DNA of 45,000 nucleotides from Mesostigma viride (GCA_009746045.1 RPFO01000050.1:2685694-2730693); one strand, 5' to 3'. Positions 12,286-23,700 are shown, counted from the first letter of the stretch. The notes: generated by a model from the letters alone, not told the origin. Program-made: numbers and translations.

Positions 12286-14670
12286 CTAAGTCTGATTCTG
12301 CCTCTGGATGCGCAGAAACTGCCTCCTACGAGGCCCTGTCAGCTGGGTGCCAGCTGCCAGCGCACGGGTCGTGCGGCCATTGGCCTCAGCCCACGCGCGG
12401 CCAGCCGGGCTGCGGGCTGACAGGGGCTGCATGGCACGCTGGCGGCGGTCGTCGCCGTCGAGGCCAGCCACTGGCCCTGCGTGGAACACGTTCCAGCACG
12501 CGCCCGTGCACAGTGCCTGGTCGCAGTCCTTGCACCAGAAGTTGGTGCGCTTGCGCTCGGGGATCGTGGCGCACACCACACACTGCGCCGCCTCCGTCCA
12601 CGGGATGCGCTCGGGCCTGAGGTGGGTGCCGCTGAACCGCCCGTCCAGCCCAGGCTGGTGGGCCTCAGCGATGCGGTCGATGGGCAGCCGGGCGCCATGC
12701 CACTGGTTGTTCACCAGCTGCTGTGCGAGCAAGCTGAGGAACCCCACGTGAGAGAGGCAGTCGGGGCGGTTGGCGCGGGCGAGAGTCTGCAGGATGTAGG
12801 CATTGCCAGCCGAGTTGGCCATGTGCCCCGTGGCGACCCGGTGCCACCACACCCGCGAGACGAAGGCCCGCTGCAGGTTGTAGTTGGCAGCCCGCTGGTC
12901 AAACTTATCCACCGCCTTGTAGCAGCTCCAGTACGCGGGGATGAGGGACGGGGCAGTCACCATGACGCGCTGGTCGCGGCCGCCATGGCGGCTGACCATC
13001 ACCTCCTCCAGGGGGATGCCCTTGCCCAGCACCCACACAAGCTTGCGGTCCTGCCAGGCGCACAGGGTCAGCCCATCCCTGTTGACAGCCCATGCATAGG
13101 CCCCTTGGGCTGGCCTGCGGGGCATGCGGCGCTTGACCTCGGCAACGGGAATGCCACGGCGGTTGGGGAGCACTGTGCCCACCACGCGGTGGCCCATGCG
13201 GTGGCACTCCTCAATCACCTCGCGCCCGGTGTAGAAGCGGTCCATGGCCATCTCGACACCATGGGGCAAGGTGCTGGCGAGCTCTGTCACCACATGGTAG
13301 GTGTGGTTGACCTGGGGCAGCTTGTCATACGTGTTGGCATGGTAAAGGTAGCCGGTGGGCCACTCATTCAGGCAATACTGCTTCACATGGAATGGGTCTG
13401 GCTTGCTTGGGTTGAAGCACTTGATCGGGCACAGCCTGTGCCTGGACGCGATGCTCCTCTCGTCGATGGCGACCGCGCTGCCTGGGATGAAGTACTTCTT
13501 GTACGCGTCGTTCAAGATGTCCTCCAGCCACAGGAACTGCCACAGTCGCCACTCGCGTGTCTGGCGGTTGGCCGGGCGCTCAGCAGAGTCACGGAAGTGA
13601 AGAAACCTGGCAATCTGCTCAAAGCGTCGCAAGGGCATCACGTGCTGCAGGTTGGCAGCATGTGCGACACCGAGTGGCTGGCCTGAAAAATAGATGTCAC
13701 GGGAAGGCATGGACGCCAGCGACATGGTGAAGAGCAGACCCAAGAACATGCCCAGCTCGTTCATGGTGAGAGGCGACCACTCCCGTGCCCCAGCAGACGC
13801 CGTGCGCTGCTTCTCCTCGGCATAGCGGTTTGTCTCGGTGACAATCCTCTGCAGCACGGGGCCAGGCTGCCAGAACAGCAGGAACAGGTCAAGAGGAGAA
13901 AACTTGTAAGGCACACCCGGGATGTTTTGATACATTGCTGTGCGCGAGCCGGTGCCAAACTGCGCAGCACCCCGCACGCGGGGAAGGATGGCTGGATCCG
14001 GCTTGCCGGTGCCAAACACCCACCCATCGTCGCCATCATCGCCATCATCCGCAGCAGCGCGCCCCTCATCCTCCGGCTCGTCGGCATCACTGTCGACGAG
14101 CTCAGGAATGTCGTCGTCGTCGTCAGAAGACGCACTGTCCTCGGAATCCGGCTCATCCGGAGGGGGCAGCGGCTGCAGACGCCTCCTTGCAGCAGGCGCG
14201 ATGGCTGGAGCCTTCCTCGGGTTGCCGGCTGCACGACGCTTGGCACGTTTCTTGACCGGGGAAACGGAGATATCCTCGCTATCCCCCTCGTCATCCGCCT
14301 CGGGCTCCGATGCCGGCTCCGAGGCATCTGGACCGTCACCTGCGCTCCCACCTTCCTGCCCATCGCTGCCTGCATCCCCTTCCTCCTCTACCTCGTCCTC
14401 CGCAGGCCTAGAGGTCTCTCCTACCTTCCTGAACTGAAAAATCTGCTCTTTTGTCAACTTATATTTGCATGGATCGTCGACAAATTTGCACCATCCGTGC
14501 TTTTTATCGCGTGTCACCTCCGCTACATGGCCGTCTAGGCGATAATGCGCATGATTCTCACCATATTCTTGCACTGCCCATGGCTCTCCGAAGAAGGCCG
14601 GAGGCACTGCCACCTTAAATCCAAGTTTCAGTCGAAATGTGGCCAGCAGCTGGCCAGTAGGCGACGCCAT
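12286..14670 (-). CDS. piggyBac transposase, 794 aa, apparently intact
   Basis: The enzyme cuts the transposon at TTAA through hairpin intermediates and excises it precisely. I start at the ATG at 14670; the frame is open a little further, but only to non-ATG codons. Residues ~90-215 are acidic and Ser/Asp-rich, with a basic KKRAKRR patch near 140. The DDE core runs from about 255 (YKFSPLDLFLLFW) to 630. Catalytic Asps are D403 in AIDERS, D477 in AMDRFYTG and D588 in VDKFDQ, with D591 at the position of the fourth conserved Asp. From C697 a zinc-binding Cys/His domain (C-x2-C, C-x2-C, LC, C, H) recognises the terminal repeats in known relatives. There are no stops or shifts, and the TIRs are perfect, so the copy may be active. 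Its GC-rich codon use resembles the host exons. Confidence 0.97.
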   Translation of the reverse strand: MASPTGQLLATFRLKLGFKVAVPPAFFGEPWAVQEYGENHAHYRLDGHVAEVTRDKKHGWCKFVDDPCKYKLTKEQIFQFRKVGETSRPAEDEVEEEGDAGSDGQEGGSAGDGPDASEPASEPEADDEGDSEDISVSPVKKRAKRRAAGNPRKAPAIAPAARRRLQPLPPPDEPDSEDSASSDDDDDIPELVDSDADEPEDEGRAAADDGDDGDDGWVFGTGKPDPAILPRVRGAAQFGTGSRTAMYQNIPGVPYKFSPLDLFLLFWQPGPVLQRIVTETNRYAEEKQRTASAGAREWSPLTMNELGMFLGLLFTMSLASMPSRDIYFSGQPLGVAHAANLQHVMPLRRFEQIARFLHFRDSAERPANRQTREWRLWQFLWLEDILNDAYKKYFIPGSAVAIDERSIASRHRLCPIKCFNPSKPDPFHVKQYCLNEWPTGYLYHANTYDKLPQVNHTYHVVTELASTLPHGVEMAMDRFYTGREVIEECHRMGHRVVGTVLPNRRGIPVAEVKRRMPRRPAQGAYAWAVNRDGLTLCAWQDRKLVWVLGKGIPLEEVMVSRHGGRDQRVMVTAPSLIPAYWSCYKAVDKFDQRAANYNLQRAFVSRVWWHRVATGHMANSAGNAYILQTLARANRPDCLSHVGFLSLLAQQLVNNQWHGARLPIDRIAEAHQPGLDGRFSGTHLRPERIPWTEAAQCVVCATIPERKRTNFWCKDCDQALCTGACWNVFHAGPVAGLDGDDRRQRAMQPLSARSPAGRAWAEANGRTTRALAAGTQLTGPRRRQFLRIQRQNQT

Positions 14671-14981
14671 GTCTGTCGAGGTCAAACGTCGTTTCGTCGT
14701 CGTGCACGTCTTTTTGCAAAAAACGCAGATTTTTTTCCCGCCGAAAGTACCCCAGGACCAGGGTACCCCCCTGGGTTTGCCAGATCAGTACTCCCTGGCC
14801 AAGTGTCCAAAGTACGGTCTGAAGTGCTCTACGGAAAGCTGAGATCTAGATCTTTCAATCCCGCCAGGTGGCACCATCAAATTATTTTTGGCGCGGCGCC
14901 TGCAAGGCGCACAAACTCAGTCCGTTAGAGTGGTAGGACTTCAACTGGTACCATCAAAACGGCGCGAGAACGGTTGAAGAG

Positions 14982-14985
14982 TTAA
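14982..14985. other. TTAA target site, right side of piggyBac
   Basis: TTAA directly abuts the right TIR, completing the 4-bp target duplication. Confidence 0.93.
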
Positions 14986-15193
14986 GAACCCGGGGAACAA
15001 GATTTCCTTTCTCAGACGCCGAAAGCGGCTCGAGAATTTTCTTAAGACTCATGCACTTCCCCCTGGACGACGACTTGACTCCTGGCGCAGCAACAATGGC
15101 GACGGGAGCTATTATGGCCGACCTAGTACCTCCAGCTCCGGCAGACCACGGCGGGGAAGCCGGTGTACTGGAAGGGGGCGGCCATCTACGTCG
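14986..15193 (+). mobile_element. Family D element, 5' piece (copy D2, split by B2)
   Basis: The ORF1-like C-terminus is visible around 15055-15190 (LDDDLT, then a YWKGA-like segment), in shifted frames. It breaks at ATCTACGTCG (15184-15193) and resumes at 16616, on the other side of copy B2. Confidence 0.78.
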
Positions 15194-16615
15194 CCTTTGC
15201 CCTGACAGTTTGCCGCTAGTCTTCATTTTTGTTGACTTTATCAAGGCCTTTGACACGGTCCTCTGGGAGGCTCTTTGGGCCATCCTAGCTCTGGATCGGG
15301 TACCACCAGCGTTTATTGCTGCCATTCGTCGACTGTATGATGAGGGCTCACATGCAGTAGTGCGGACTGCGGAAGGCACCACCCCACCATTCCCCCTGGC
15401 CCCTTCACCACAGGGTGTGGCACTTGAGGTTGTGTCCTGTCCCCATATCTGTTCATTATTGTCGTGGATCACGTCATGCGCCGGGCACGTGCGCGCTTTA
15501 CTGCTCTCAAGGGGTTCGAGCCTGGCTTGGACATCCTTAACGAGAAAGAGCACGGCGGGGTTCAATCTGGTTACCGCCTTGCGGTCGACCTGATTCATGC
15601 GGACGACACCACCCTCATCGCGCGCCCCGAGCACATTCAGACCTGGCTGGACTGTCTGGGCTTGGAGGCGCGGGCGGTGGGGTTGGAGATTAGTGTCAAA
15701 ACTGAGGCTATGGTGATTGGGGCTTCCAGTAGCCCGCCGCTACCACGGCTGCTAGACGGGACGGAGGTCCCGTTTCGTGATCGCTTTAAACTGCTGGGAA
15801 GCATGCTTCCTGACACCGCCGCCGATGTGGACACCCGCATCGGCCTGGCCTGGGCTCGGCATCGTTCGCTGAAAACCTACTGGCACTCGAAGGTCCTCGG
15901 CGAGCACCGCAAGCGCATGCTCCTCAAGGTCCTGGTCCTCACGGTGCTCACGTGTGGCGCCGAGGCATGGACGCTCACGGACACGCTGGCGGCCAAGCTA
16001 AAACGGCACGGTAAGCAGGATGCTCCGTCAGGCCCTGAATGTCGGGTTTTCCACGCATTTGTCTCTAGAATCTTTGTACCAGGGCATGCCTCGCATTTCG
16101 GACGAGATTAGACAGCGTAGGATAGCATTCGTAGGACATCTTGCTCACACCAGCCAGGTAGACAGCGCCCTCGGCCTGGCCGGCCCCCAGCGGCTTGGCC
16201 AGCCAGGACGGCATATCCTGACCTGGCCTGGCCCCAAGGACATTCCTAAGAAGGTACCTAGTCAAACATGTCATGACCTACCCACAGCAGTTGATGGCTG
16301 ACCTAGTGGTCCCAGCGCAGTTTGCACATCGCATTCACTCCCTCTCCGGCTCTTGCGTGGACTGCTATGCAGCACAAGAAGAGGTGGAAGACCGGCCATT
16401 GTCCAGGCTCACACGCCCGCCCCTGTGGGCAAGCCCCCTCCCCCCAAGCGGATCTTCAGGGGCGCTTTGCTGAGTAGAATAGGTAGGGTTTTCTAGATTA
16501 GATTAGCTTAGAGTTAGATTAGTTCGGTCTCGCGGCTTTGCCCCCCCTCCATCCATCGATCCACGGGAATATGTGCTACATGATCTCCCAACGGAGCCAT
16601 GAACATTATAGTTTA
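15194..16615 (+). pseudogene. Family B non-LTR retrotransposon with RT catalytic motifs, inserted into D2 (copy B2)
   Basis: This is the longest B copy. It starts inside the RT domain with VFIFVDFIKAFDTVLW (motif A, catalytic Asp), then a decayed motif B region near 15410-15440. It continues as VLSPYLFIIVVDHVMRRARA, LIHADDTTLIA (motif C, ADD), EISVKTEAMVIGA, RFKLLGSMLPDTAADVDTRI, CGAEAWTL and RRIAFVGHLAHTSQ. At least three frameshifts break it. The 3' UTR, CTCCCAACGGAG hairpin and tail end at 16615. The repeat ATCTACGTCG at 15184-15193 and 16616-16625 marks the TSD. It lacks the N-terminal endonuclease region, so its nuclease type is unknown. Confidence 0.9.
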
Positions 16616-17139
16616 ATCTACGTCGGCCACAAGCCCTGGCACGCGACCGGCCCGCGGCCCCAGCCACTCAAGACGCCCCAGCTTAGGGGAATACAGCAGT
16701 AGTTGTGTAGAATAGTCAGGCCGGCCTAGGTAGCCACCGTGGCCTTACAAGTACATTTACACCTACTCAACAGGCATTATACCAGCTGATGCATGAGCAT
16801 TATTTACTCAGAATATATACATGTGCGCCTCTGATGTGCCACACCCCAGATGATGCCTAGCTTTCTTTCATTATGCTGTGCCCATGCAGGGAGTTACTCT
16901 CTGCTGAGAAGCCATGCCCTAGCTAGCCTTTGTATAGCCATGCTGATCTTCCCCCCTCAGTCTGTCGGTGCCCCTAGGCGCCTGAATACAGTTGGGTGCA
17001 TGTGCGCACTTTGTGCACCCAGAGCAGGCGTAGTTTACACCCTACCCTTGCAGGAAGTCAGTAACCCAGAGTGCCATATGCTCCTTCTCAGGGCTATGTG
17101 CCACATGTACTCCCAAGGGAGTCATGTTCTAATTAATTA
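16616..17139 (+). mobile_element. Family D element, 3' piece (copy D2)
   Basis: It resumes with the ORF1-like end (HKPW, then a proline/alanine stretch) and the AGGGGAATACAGCAGTAG segment, and continues as the D 3' UTR (GCAGGGAGTTACTCTCTGCT near 16888, TGCACCCAGAGCAGG near 17018). It ends with the ACTCCCAAGGGAGT hairpin and TTAA tail. Confidence 0.8.
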
Positions 17140-17302
17140 AGGGGACGTGGCGCGCCGAATATTTTCCGCGCCAAAAAATTCGCGGTACCGTCCGTACGGT
17201 GTATAATGTGTGCCCGGACCGCTCAACCCTCGCGGAGGTGGCCATGGCGGCATGCCTTTATGCAATAATATATATGGAACGTAATAGATATGGCACGTAA
17301 AC

Positions 17303-18160
17303 CACCGCTGCCGCGCGTGCTCGACGGGACGGAGGTCCCGTTCCGCGACCGCTTCAAGCTGTTGGGGAGCTGGCTTCCTGACACCGCCGACGATGTGGAC
17401 ACCCGCATCGGCCTTGCCTGGGCCAAGCTCCGTTCGCTCACACCTTACTGGCGCTCGAAAGGCCTGGACGGGCACCGCAAGCGCATGCTCTTCAAGGTCC
17501 TCGTCCTCACGGTGCTCACGTATGGCGCCGAGGCGTGGACCCTCCCACCCAAACTGGCAGCTCGGCTCGACGGCACAGTTTACAGGATGCTCCGGCAGGT
17601 CCTTAACGTAGGTTTTTCCGAGCGTCCGTCATCAGAGTCTTTGTATCATGGCATGCCTCGTGTTTCGGACGATCGAGATTAGGCAGCGTAGGATAGCATT
17701 TGTAGGACACCTCGCCCGCACCAGCCAGGTCGACACCACCCTTGGTCTGGCCGGTCCCCAGCGGCTTGGACAGCCGGGGCGGCACATTCTGACCTGGCCT
17801 GGCCCCGCGGACATTCCCAAAAGGGTAGGGAAACCTGTCACCAACTACGTTCAGATGTTGCTGGACGACCTAGTGGTCCCAGCCCAGTTTGAGCACCGCA
17901 TCCACTCTCTCTCCCGTCTTTGGACTGCCATGCAGGACAAAACGCGTTGGAAGAAGATTGTCAAGGCGCACACGCCCGACCCTGTGGGCAAGCCACCTCC
18001 CCCCAAGCGGAGGAGGCGTTTTGATGAGTAGTGTAGTTAGGATTTTCTAGATAGAGTTAGGATAGTTCGATCACGCGGCTTCCTCCACCCCATCCATCAT
18101 GAAATATGTGCTACATGACCCCCCCACGGAGGCATGTTATAATTTAATTTTAATTTTTTA
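17303..18160 (+). pseudogene. Family B non-LTR retrotransposon, 5'-truncated, 13-bp TSD (copy B3)
   Basis: The 13-bp direct repeat ATGGCACGTAAAC flanks it (17290-17302 and 18161-18173). The copy is nearly identical to B1 over its whole length. The RT C-terminal frame is intact from the start to about 17670, where a 4-bp GATC duplication shifts it; it then runs open to the TAG at 18029-18031. Few differences from B1 point to recent movement. The 3' end carries the CCCCCCCACGGAGG hairpin region and a T/A-rich tail. Confidence 0.93.
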
Positions 18161-18173
18161 ATGGCACGTAAAC

Positions 18174-19418
18174 AGCTAGAAAAAATGCTTGAATTTCGCA
18201 GAAGATTAGTTGATGACCTCATGTCATGGCGGAAAGTTTACGGTTTGCAATATCGCTAATTTCTCGAACGGCTACGGGCGCGGGGGTCCAGGATATAATT
18301 TCTCTTGCGGATCATGAAATTTAATGCAGGTTTACGGCAGCTATTGTGAGGCAACGTAGGCTCTAAAGAGCGATTATGAAGCTAACTTAATGGTGTTGTC
18401 GAGTTTGTGCCGAAGCTTCCCGGTTTCTTTTACATTTCCGGCATTCAAGGTAAGAACCTACGCAGGCCTGCGCATGTCGCCTTCGACGTATTCACGGAAG
18501 GCGCACCTTCCTTGTTCGCCTGATCAATGGATGATGTCTTTTATTGTTCGAGCTAATTGCGTGCCAGTTTATGCATGAAACATTTCCACGCAGGCAGGTG
18601 CAATAACGTCGGCCTTTCGCCTTTTTTTCGGGCAGTTTCCCTGCAGGAAGCGCTCCATTCCTTTCGGTTGCATCGTCAGATTCCTAGCAATTTCGTACAA
18701 TTTCGTGTAGTTTGTGGCTGGCATGCTTAAGGCGCCGAGGTCAAGTTGTTGGTAATGTGTTGACATTTGTTTTCCATAATCCTTTGGACAGCTTGCTCAG
18801 ACGCTTTGTTATGTGCCGGATCTGACACGCCTGTTTTAGTAAAGACATCCGGCATGTGCCTAGAGGCTAACAAGCTGGCATCAGCTTCTTAGCAAATTGC
18901 CATATTGGAAAGGAAGGTGAGAGTGGTTCTTTTGCTGGCCATACTGCATGAGTGGCATTGCATTAGATAGGTGTTTTTATTGCTTTCCTCGAGCTATAAC
19001 CATTAAGACTTCCCTGCTATGTGTGCAGCAAGGCAAGCTGGATAGGATGTGAATGCATGGCAGATAGCATGTATGATTTGCTGCCAAGTTTGCAGGCTGC
19101 AGTTGCCTCTATTGCTTGGGCAGTCTTTCTAAGGTTTTGACACGTATACTTGCTGAGTTCTTGGCATAAATTTACATGGTAACCTTGGGCTGAGCATAGT
19201 GTATGCTCTCTTGGTGCGTGTATGCCTAGCGAAGGTGTTGCTATGCGCACGCTGGCAAGGCTGGCCATGCTGAGGGCAGGGGAGGGCAGATGAGGTGCCT
19301 AGCCTTTTCTTATGTTGTGTGATCGAGTTGGACATGTTTTTTGGCTTCTTGGATGGAAAACATGCTGTCTAGGTGGCCTTATACAGTGATATACACAGAA
19401 AAACCTCATTTAGCACGT
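18174..19418. other. No gene recognised
   Basis: Mixed, AT-leaning sequence with only short open frames. Removing B3 and its duplication restores a 32-codon frame starting at the ATG of the target site (MARKQLEKMLEFRRRLVDDL and on). I cannot support it as a gene. Confidence 0.6.
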
Positions 19419-20210
19419 ACACCGTCCGCATTGGAAGTTTGTTATTATGGGTCAATTTTTGCCGTATTTGCATTACGAATAACCCTGGATTGTTTGTTGG
19501 GGAGCCAGTTAGAGTCCCGGGTTTTTATTATTTAATTAAAACCTTTTCTTTGTTTGTTTGTCCTGCAGCCGTTCAAGGCACGTGGGTACTTATTTTATTA
19601 AATTTCTTTTGTTTGTTTGGTAGATATGGTACATGACGCCGTCCCCAACCCGGCCCGGCGGCCCCCCTTTCGGCGGCCACAGGCTATAGTCAGTGGAGGT
19701 CTCAGGTCAGTGATACCCTATTTAATTGCTCAAGGCCCATAAGTATATCGCACATGAGTAGTACATCTTACATGTACATCTGTAGACACGCTCAGGCCTC
19801 AGCCTCTACTGAGTACCGACCGACGCGCCCTGCCGAGGCAGTACTGTAGAGCGTGGATTGCTGGATGCAAAAGCGGTTCACTTGGTTCGCGCCTCACCCC
19901 GCGCTCGGCCTGCGTCTCGCGGGTTTTTTTCGATTTTCACGATATTTCATGTTCCCCGCCTGTCCAAGGTATTTTCGAAGGTTTTATGTACTTTATATTA
20001 TATAATATTAAGTGTTTGTTTGTTTTCTCACAGGGCGACGACCCCGTGCCCACATGAGTTAATTAATTAATTTTGTTTGTTTGTTTGTTGAGTCCAGTCC
20101 TCAGCCCCCGGAGTTAATTAATTAATTTTCTTTTGTTTTTTTTATGGTTTTCAGCCAGAACATTTTCCAGAAGCTAATTATTTATTTAAAACTTCCAATG
20201 CGGACGGTGT
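19419..20210. mobile_element. Candidate MITE-like element with 22-bp perfect terminal inverted repeats
   Basis: The sequence at 19419-19440 (ACACCGTCCGCATTGGAAG plus TTT) recurs as an exact reverse complement at 20189-20210. With the outer base taken as part of the target, the flanks read TA on each side, the duplication left by Tc1/mariner-type elements. No transposase is visible in the 748 bp between. The inside holds TTAATTAATTAATT and TTTGTTTGTTTG blocks. A chance inverted pair is unlikely at 22 bp, but class and limits are inferred. Confidence 0.55.
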
Positions 20211-20499
20211 ATGTTCAGGTTTTAGCACGCAAAACCTTATAACTTGAGCTAGACTTGTCGGAATGACCTGGGACTTGGACCACTGCTGTCCCCCTGTTAG
20301 CCGGATTTTCGCTTGATTTTGTGGCCTTATCTGAAGTGTTTATGATATGTTTATTCCCAATGTCCGGTAAAAAAAGACCTGTTTTGCGGGAAAATTAATA
20401 ACTGTTCAAGGTTTTGCCATTTCCATGATGTAAATAGCTCAGCAAGCTACACACTCAGGGAACTACAAATGGTTGATTTTTGGTTGCCAACAAATGTGT

Positions 20500-20741
20500 G
20501 CATTGGCTGGGGCATACCCAGCCCTAATTAGCGTCTTTTTCTATTTATAGCGCAATATGGGCATAGCTTGAAGATCATGGGGATGCAAGTGCCTTGGTGC
20601 ACCTAGAGCAAGGGTCCTTTACATCCCCACCCTTGCAGGAAGTAGCTTAGGATGTATGATAGGCCATATGCCCCCTCTCAAGGGCTATGTGCTACATATA
20701 CTCCCAACGGAGTTATGTTACAATTCAATTCAATTCAATTG
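20500..20741 (+). mobile_element. Family D 3' UTR fragment (copy D3)
   Basis: It matches only the last ~240 bp of D: a CACCTAGAGCAAGGGT block, CACCCTTGCAGGAAGT, ATATGCCCCCTCTCAAGGGC, the ACTCCCAACGGAGT hairpin at about 20700 and an (AATTC)n tail at 20721-20741. Confidence 0.78.
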
Positions 20742-23700
20742 GCGTATACTTGGGGGTAGTACCCCCAACAAGTGCATGGACAAGTCACAAGAGATGTTAT
20801 TTAGTGCCCGCAATCATATTTCAGCATTGTGCAAATGAATTTCAAGTGTTATTACCATGGATAGTTCAATTTTTAAGGGTTTTGGGGTGCCACCTCCCCT
20901 TAATTAATTAATCGACGAGACAAATGCAGCTAGCTGACCTAATTATCCGCAAGATTTATATATCATGGTAGTACAAAGATTTGGCAGTAGTATTCTAAGA
21001 TTTGACAAGCAATCTTTTCCATACGCATATGGACCAACTGAACCCTGTGGTGCCAGATCTCCTTAGCGGCCGTTCCGAGCCTGGAACTGGATTCCTTGTT
21101 CACATCGTCGCGTCGCTGCAGTGCAGTTCACGATGTTTTCTGGCATACGCGGGCTTTTGGTTAATTCCCGCCGCACATTTGAAAGTGCTGTCCTGCGGAT
21201 TTTTGCCTTTGCACCGTGTGCAGTTCTTGGACGTTTGGAATCATGGCATGGCTAACGTAATGACTGACTAGCTAGACCTTTTCAGTGGCTTCCCATTTGC
21301 GGGTATTTCCTCGTAAATGGTGGGAGAGCGATCGCATGCAGCAATGGTGCTTAGCCCTAGCTAGACACTCCCGGCCAGTGGCTCGAAACACACGCCCTGA
21401 TCAAGCAAGCTGTTTCCGGCCCCACCGTGTAGGTCATCTAATCGCTCTACACGTAAGCCAGCCATAATTTCAATGCACAAGGCTACACATTTCCATCACC
21501 ATTCATATTCATCATCCTGAACGACTCGAACACGCGGACAAGATATAACTGCAGGCTCAAGCTACCATGGTCCGGATTCTCCCGATTTCTGGCCTGCGCT
21601 GGTTGTCTCCTTGATATGGACCAACACCAGCTCCTGCAGTTACAATGATAACTGTCGTACTTGAATGTTCAACAAATAGTAAACTAAACGCTGTCGACAC
21701 TCGACAGGCATGCGGAAAATTAAATGAAAAAAAAAAACTCATGTGCACAGCATAGGTAGCTCGATTTCATTTCAAACTTCTAGGACCTCTGGCATAGATT
21801 CTGCGGCGATCGATAGGGGTCCTGTAAAAGGCATCCCAGTTCGAATAACCCAACTGCAAAAAAACACGTAGAGTGGTGCCAGTAATTCGGAAAATGCATG
21901 TGCTAGTTCATAAAGTACGAGTGGTGCGTAAGAGTGCTACACACGTGTCCTCTCAATGCTAGGCATTGAAGCGTGAATTTGGTTGACCACGGCTAGATCT
22001 TCACGCCCGTCGAGGGGGGCATATAGCCGACACTGACTCTACCAAGCGCATATTACATGTATCCTAGTCAAACCACAAATAGTTAAGTAAATGCTATAGT
22101 TGTCTATGTAGTTATGCACGTCTGAAACTGCCCCAGTGGGCAGGTCATGTGCACCTAGAATGGGGATTTGTCATGGGTTAAATGATTTACTGCTTGCCTT
22201 CCGGGTAATGAGAGGAGGCTGCGGTGTCCCTGCCCCAAGTCTTGTTCTGTAACATTCGCTAGTTAACTAATTAACATTCGCTAGGGGTGGTATAGGTCCA
22301 CCGCGAGCTAGCTAGCAGTCTGTACCCCCCGGCCCCACAAAACTGTCCCTTGTGGTCTGGTCCATCAAATGGCTGACACTTGACTCCATGCTATCAGGTA
22401 GCAAGTTGCGGCGCCCTCCTCCCAGAAACTGGCGTCTCCCATCACAAGCACAGCCAGGTTTGAAGTACTTTTGCGGCCAGCAATCTCGACGATTTTCGCC
22501 GATGATCGACGATGTACTCAGCCTGATGTCTGTGGCTACCGTCATACTGGATCTCGTCGCTAGGTCTTTACTGTACGTAGCGCCATACGCATCGCCACGT
22601 GTGCCGTCATAATGTAAAAGCCCGCGAGGACGTCGACTACTTGTAGATGCGGGCGGCATATCCCTTAACGGGTCATTATCAGCCTGGCACCGTGAGCCTC
22701 TGCAGCGCTAGAACGAGCTCATTATCTGCCTCCGAAAGACACTGAATACTTGTTCTCAATTGTCGCATACCCTTTCTTCCGGACTACCTGCGGACTGCTT
22801 GACGCGGTATCGCCGGGCTACAAGTTCTGTAACTTACCAAACTCGCACCCCGTATCATAAGCACAGAGACAGCAATGGAGTCGGGAATGCAAACGAGCGA
22901 GCGACACTCAACGAAATGCATTGTACCTCCTGGGTCCAGGCTACAAATTCATATGACCGGCCATATATTCGATCGCCGACCCGCTTCTGGCACGCACTAT
23001 AAAGGAACACGCTCGATCTATTCAAGCTCGCGTATGCAATGTGGAGTTTTGATTGCAACTTTGCAAGAACCGCGTGGGTAAAAGTTGGTTCAGGGATATG
23101 AAGCATTCATGTTCGACTGACGCTTGCGGCCATCGGCTCTCATGACATGCTTCGTGACATGCTGCAGGGAAATGGCGGGACGGCACCTGAATGTAGGTAA
23201 GTACAGTCAGCCGTATATTTACCGTAACATTACGATCCTGACATCTAAGCATCGACTTGCGACTAGTTGCCACGTGGAAGGACTTCGCTGATAGGCTATG
23301 GCAGGCCACAGGTTACCTAAATAATATTACCCACAAAGCGAAGTCCGCGCACGAGACCATAATTGGCCAAGTTACCGACCAAGCATGTTATGCCGACGAA
23401 GCATAACATCCAGGAATGACAGCGCATGTATACATGAATTGAATCATGGCGCTTGGGTAATTGCTACAATTTTGTGGCGGTCGCACAATTGCAACTTCAC
23501 AATTGTAATTTCACCCCCTCGCCCAGAACGAGCAGTCGTGTTCCTATCGACAAAGCTTCGCAGATAGCAGTCACGTTGCCTAATCAGCAGCGCAAGCGTG
23601 AGAACACTCTTGCCGACACACGCTCTTGGTGACCAGGAAAAGACGCTTCGTAAGCGGTTGTTCCTATCCGACTGCCCATCTGCTATCTTTTTGGTCCCTA

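Larger units (their letters stand above)
11650..14981 (-). mobile_element. Complete piggyBac-type DNA transposon
   Basis: Both ends carry the perfect 12-bp inverted repeat CTCTTCAACCGT (11650-11661, complement at 14970-14981). TTAA is present on both outer sides (11646-11649 and 14982-14985), the signature target duplication of piggyBac. A perfect 14-bp internal inverted repeat (AACGGACTGAGTTT) lies at 11680-11693 and 14913-14926. Its spacing from the tip is 18 bp on one side and 43 bp on the other, the same kind of asymmetry known for insect piggyBac. A third matching block, GTGCGCCT(G/T)GCAG, follows inside. One transposase gene fills the element. Confidence 0.96.

Noticed and set aside
12481-13686. 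401-codon plus-strand frame opposite the piggyBac transposase
   Set aside because: Shadow of the GC-rich transposase gene; no domain, and the minus strand carries the conserved DDE motifs.
19850-19910. tRNA-like B box (GGTTCGCGCC)
   Set aside because: No A box at the right distance and no cloverleaf could be drawn.
22312-22659. 115-codon minus-strand frame
   Set aside because: No domain, no splice partner and ordinary composition; likely chance.
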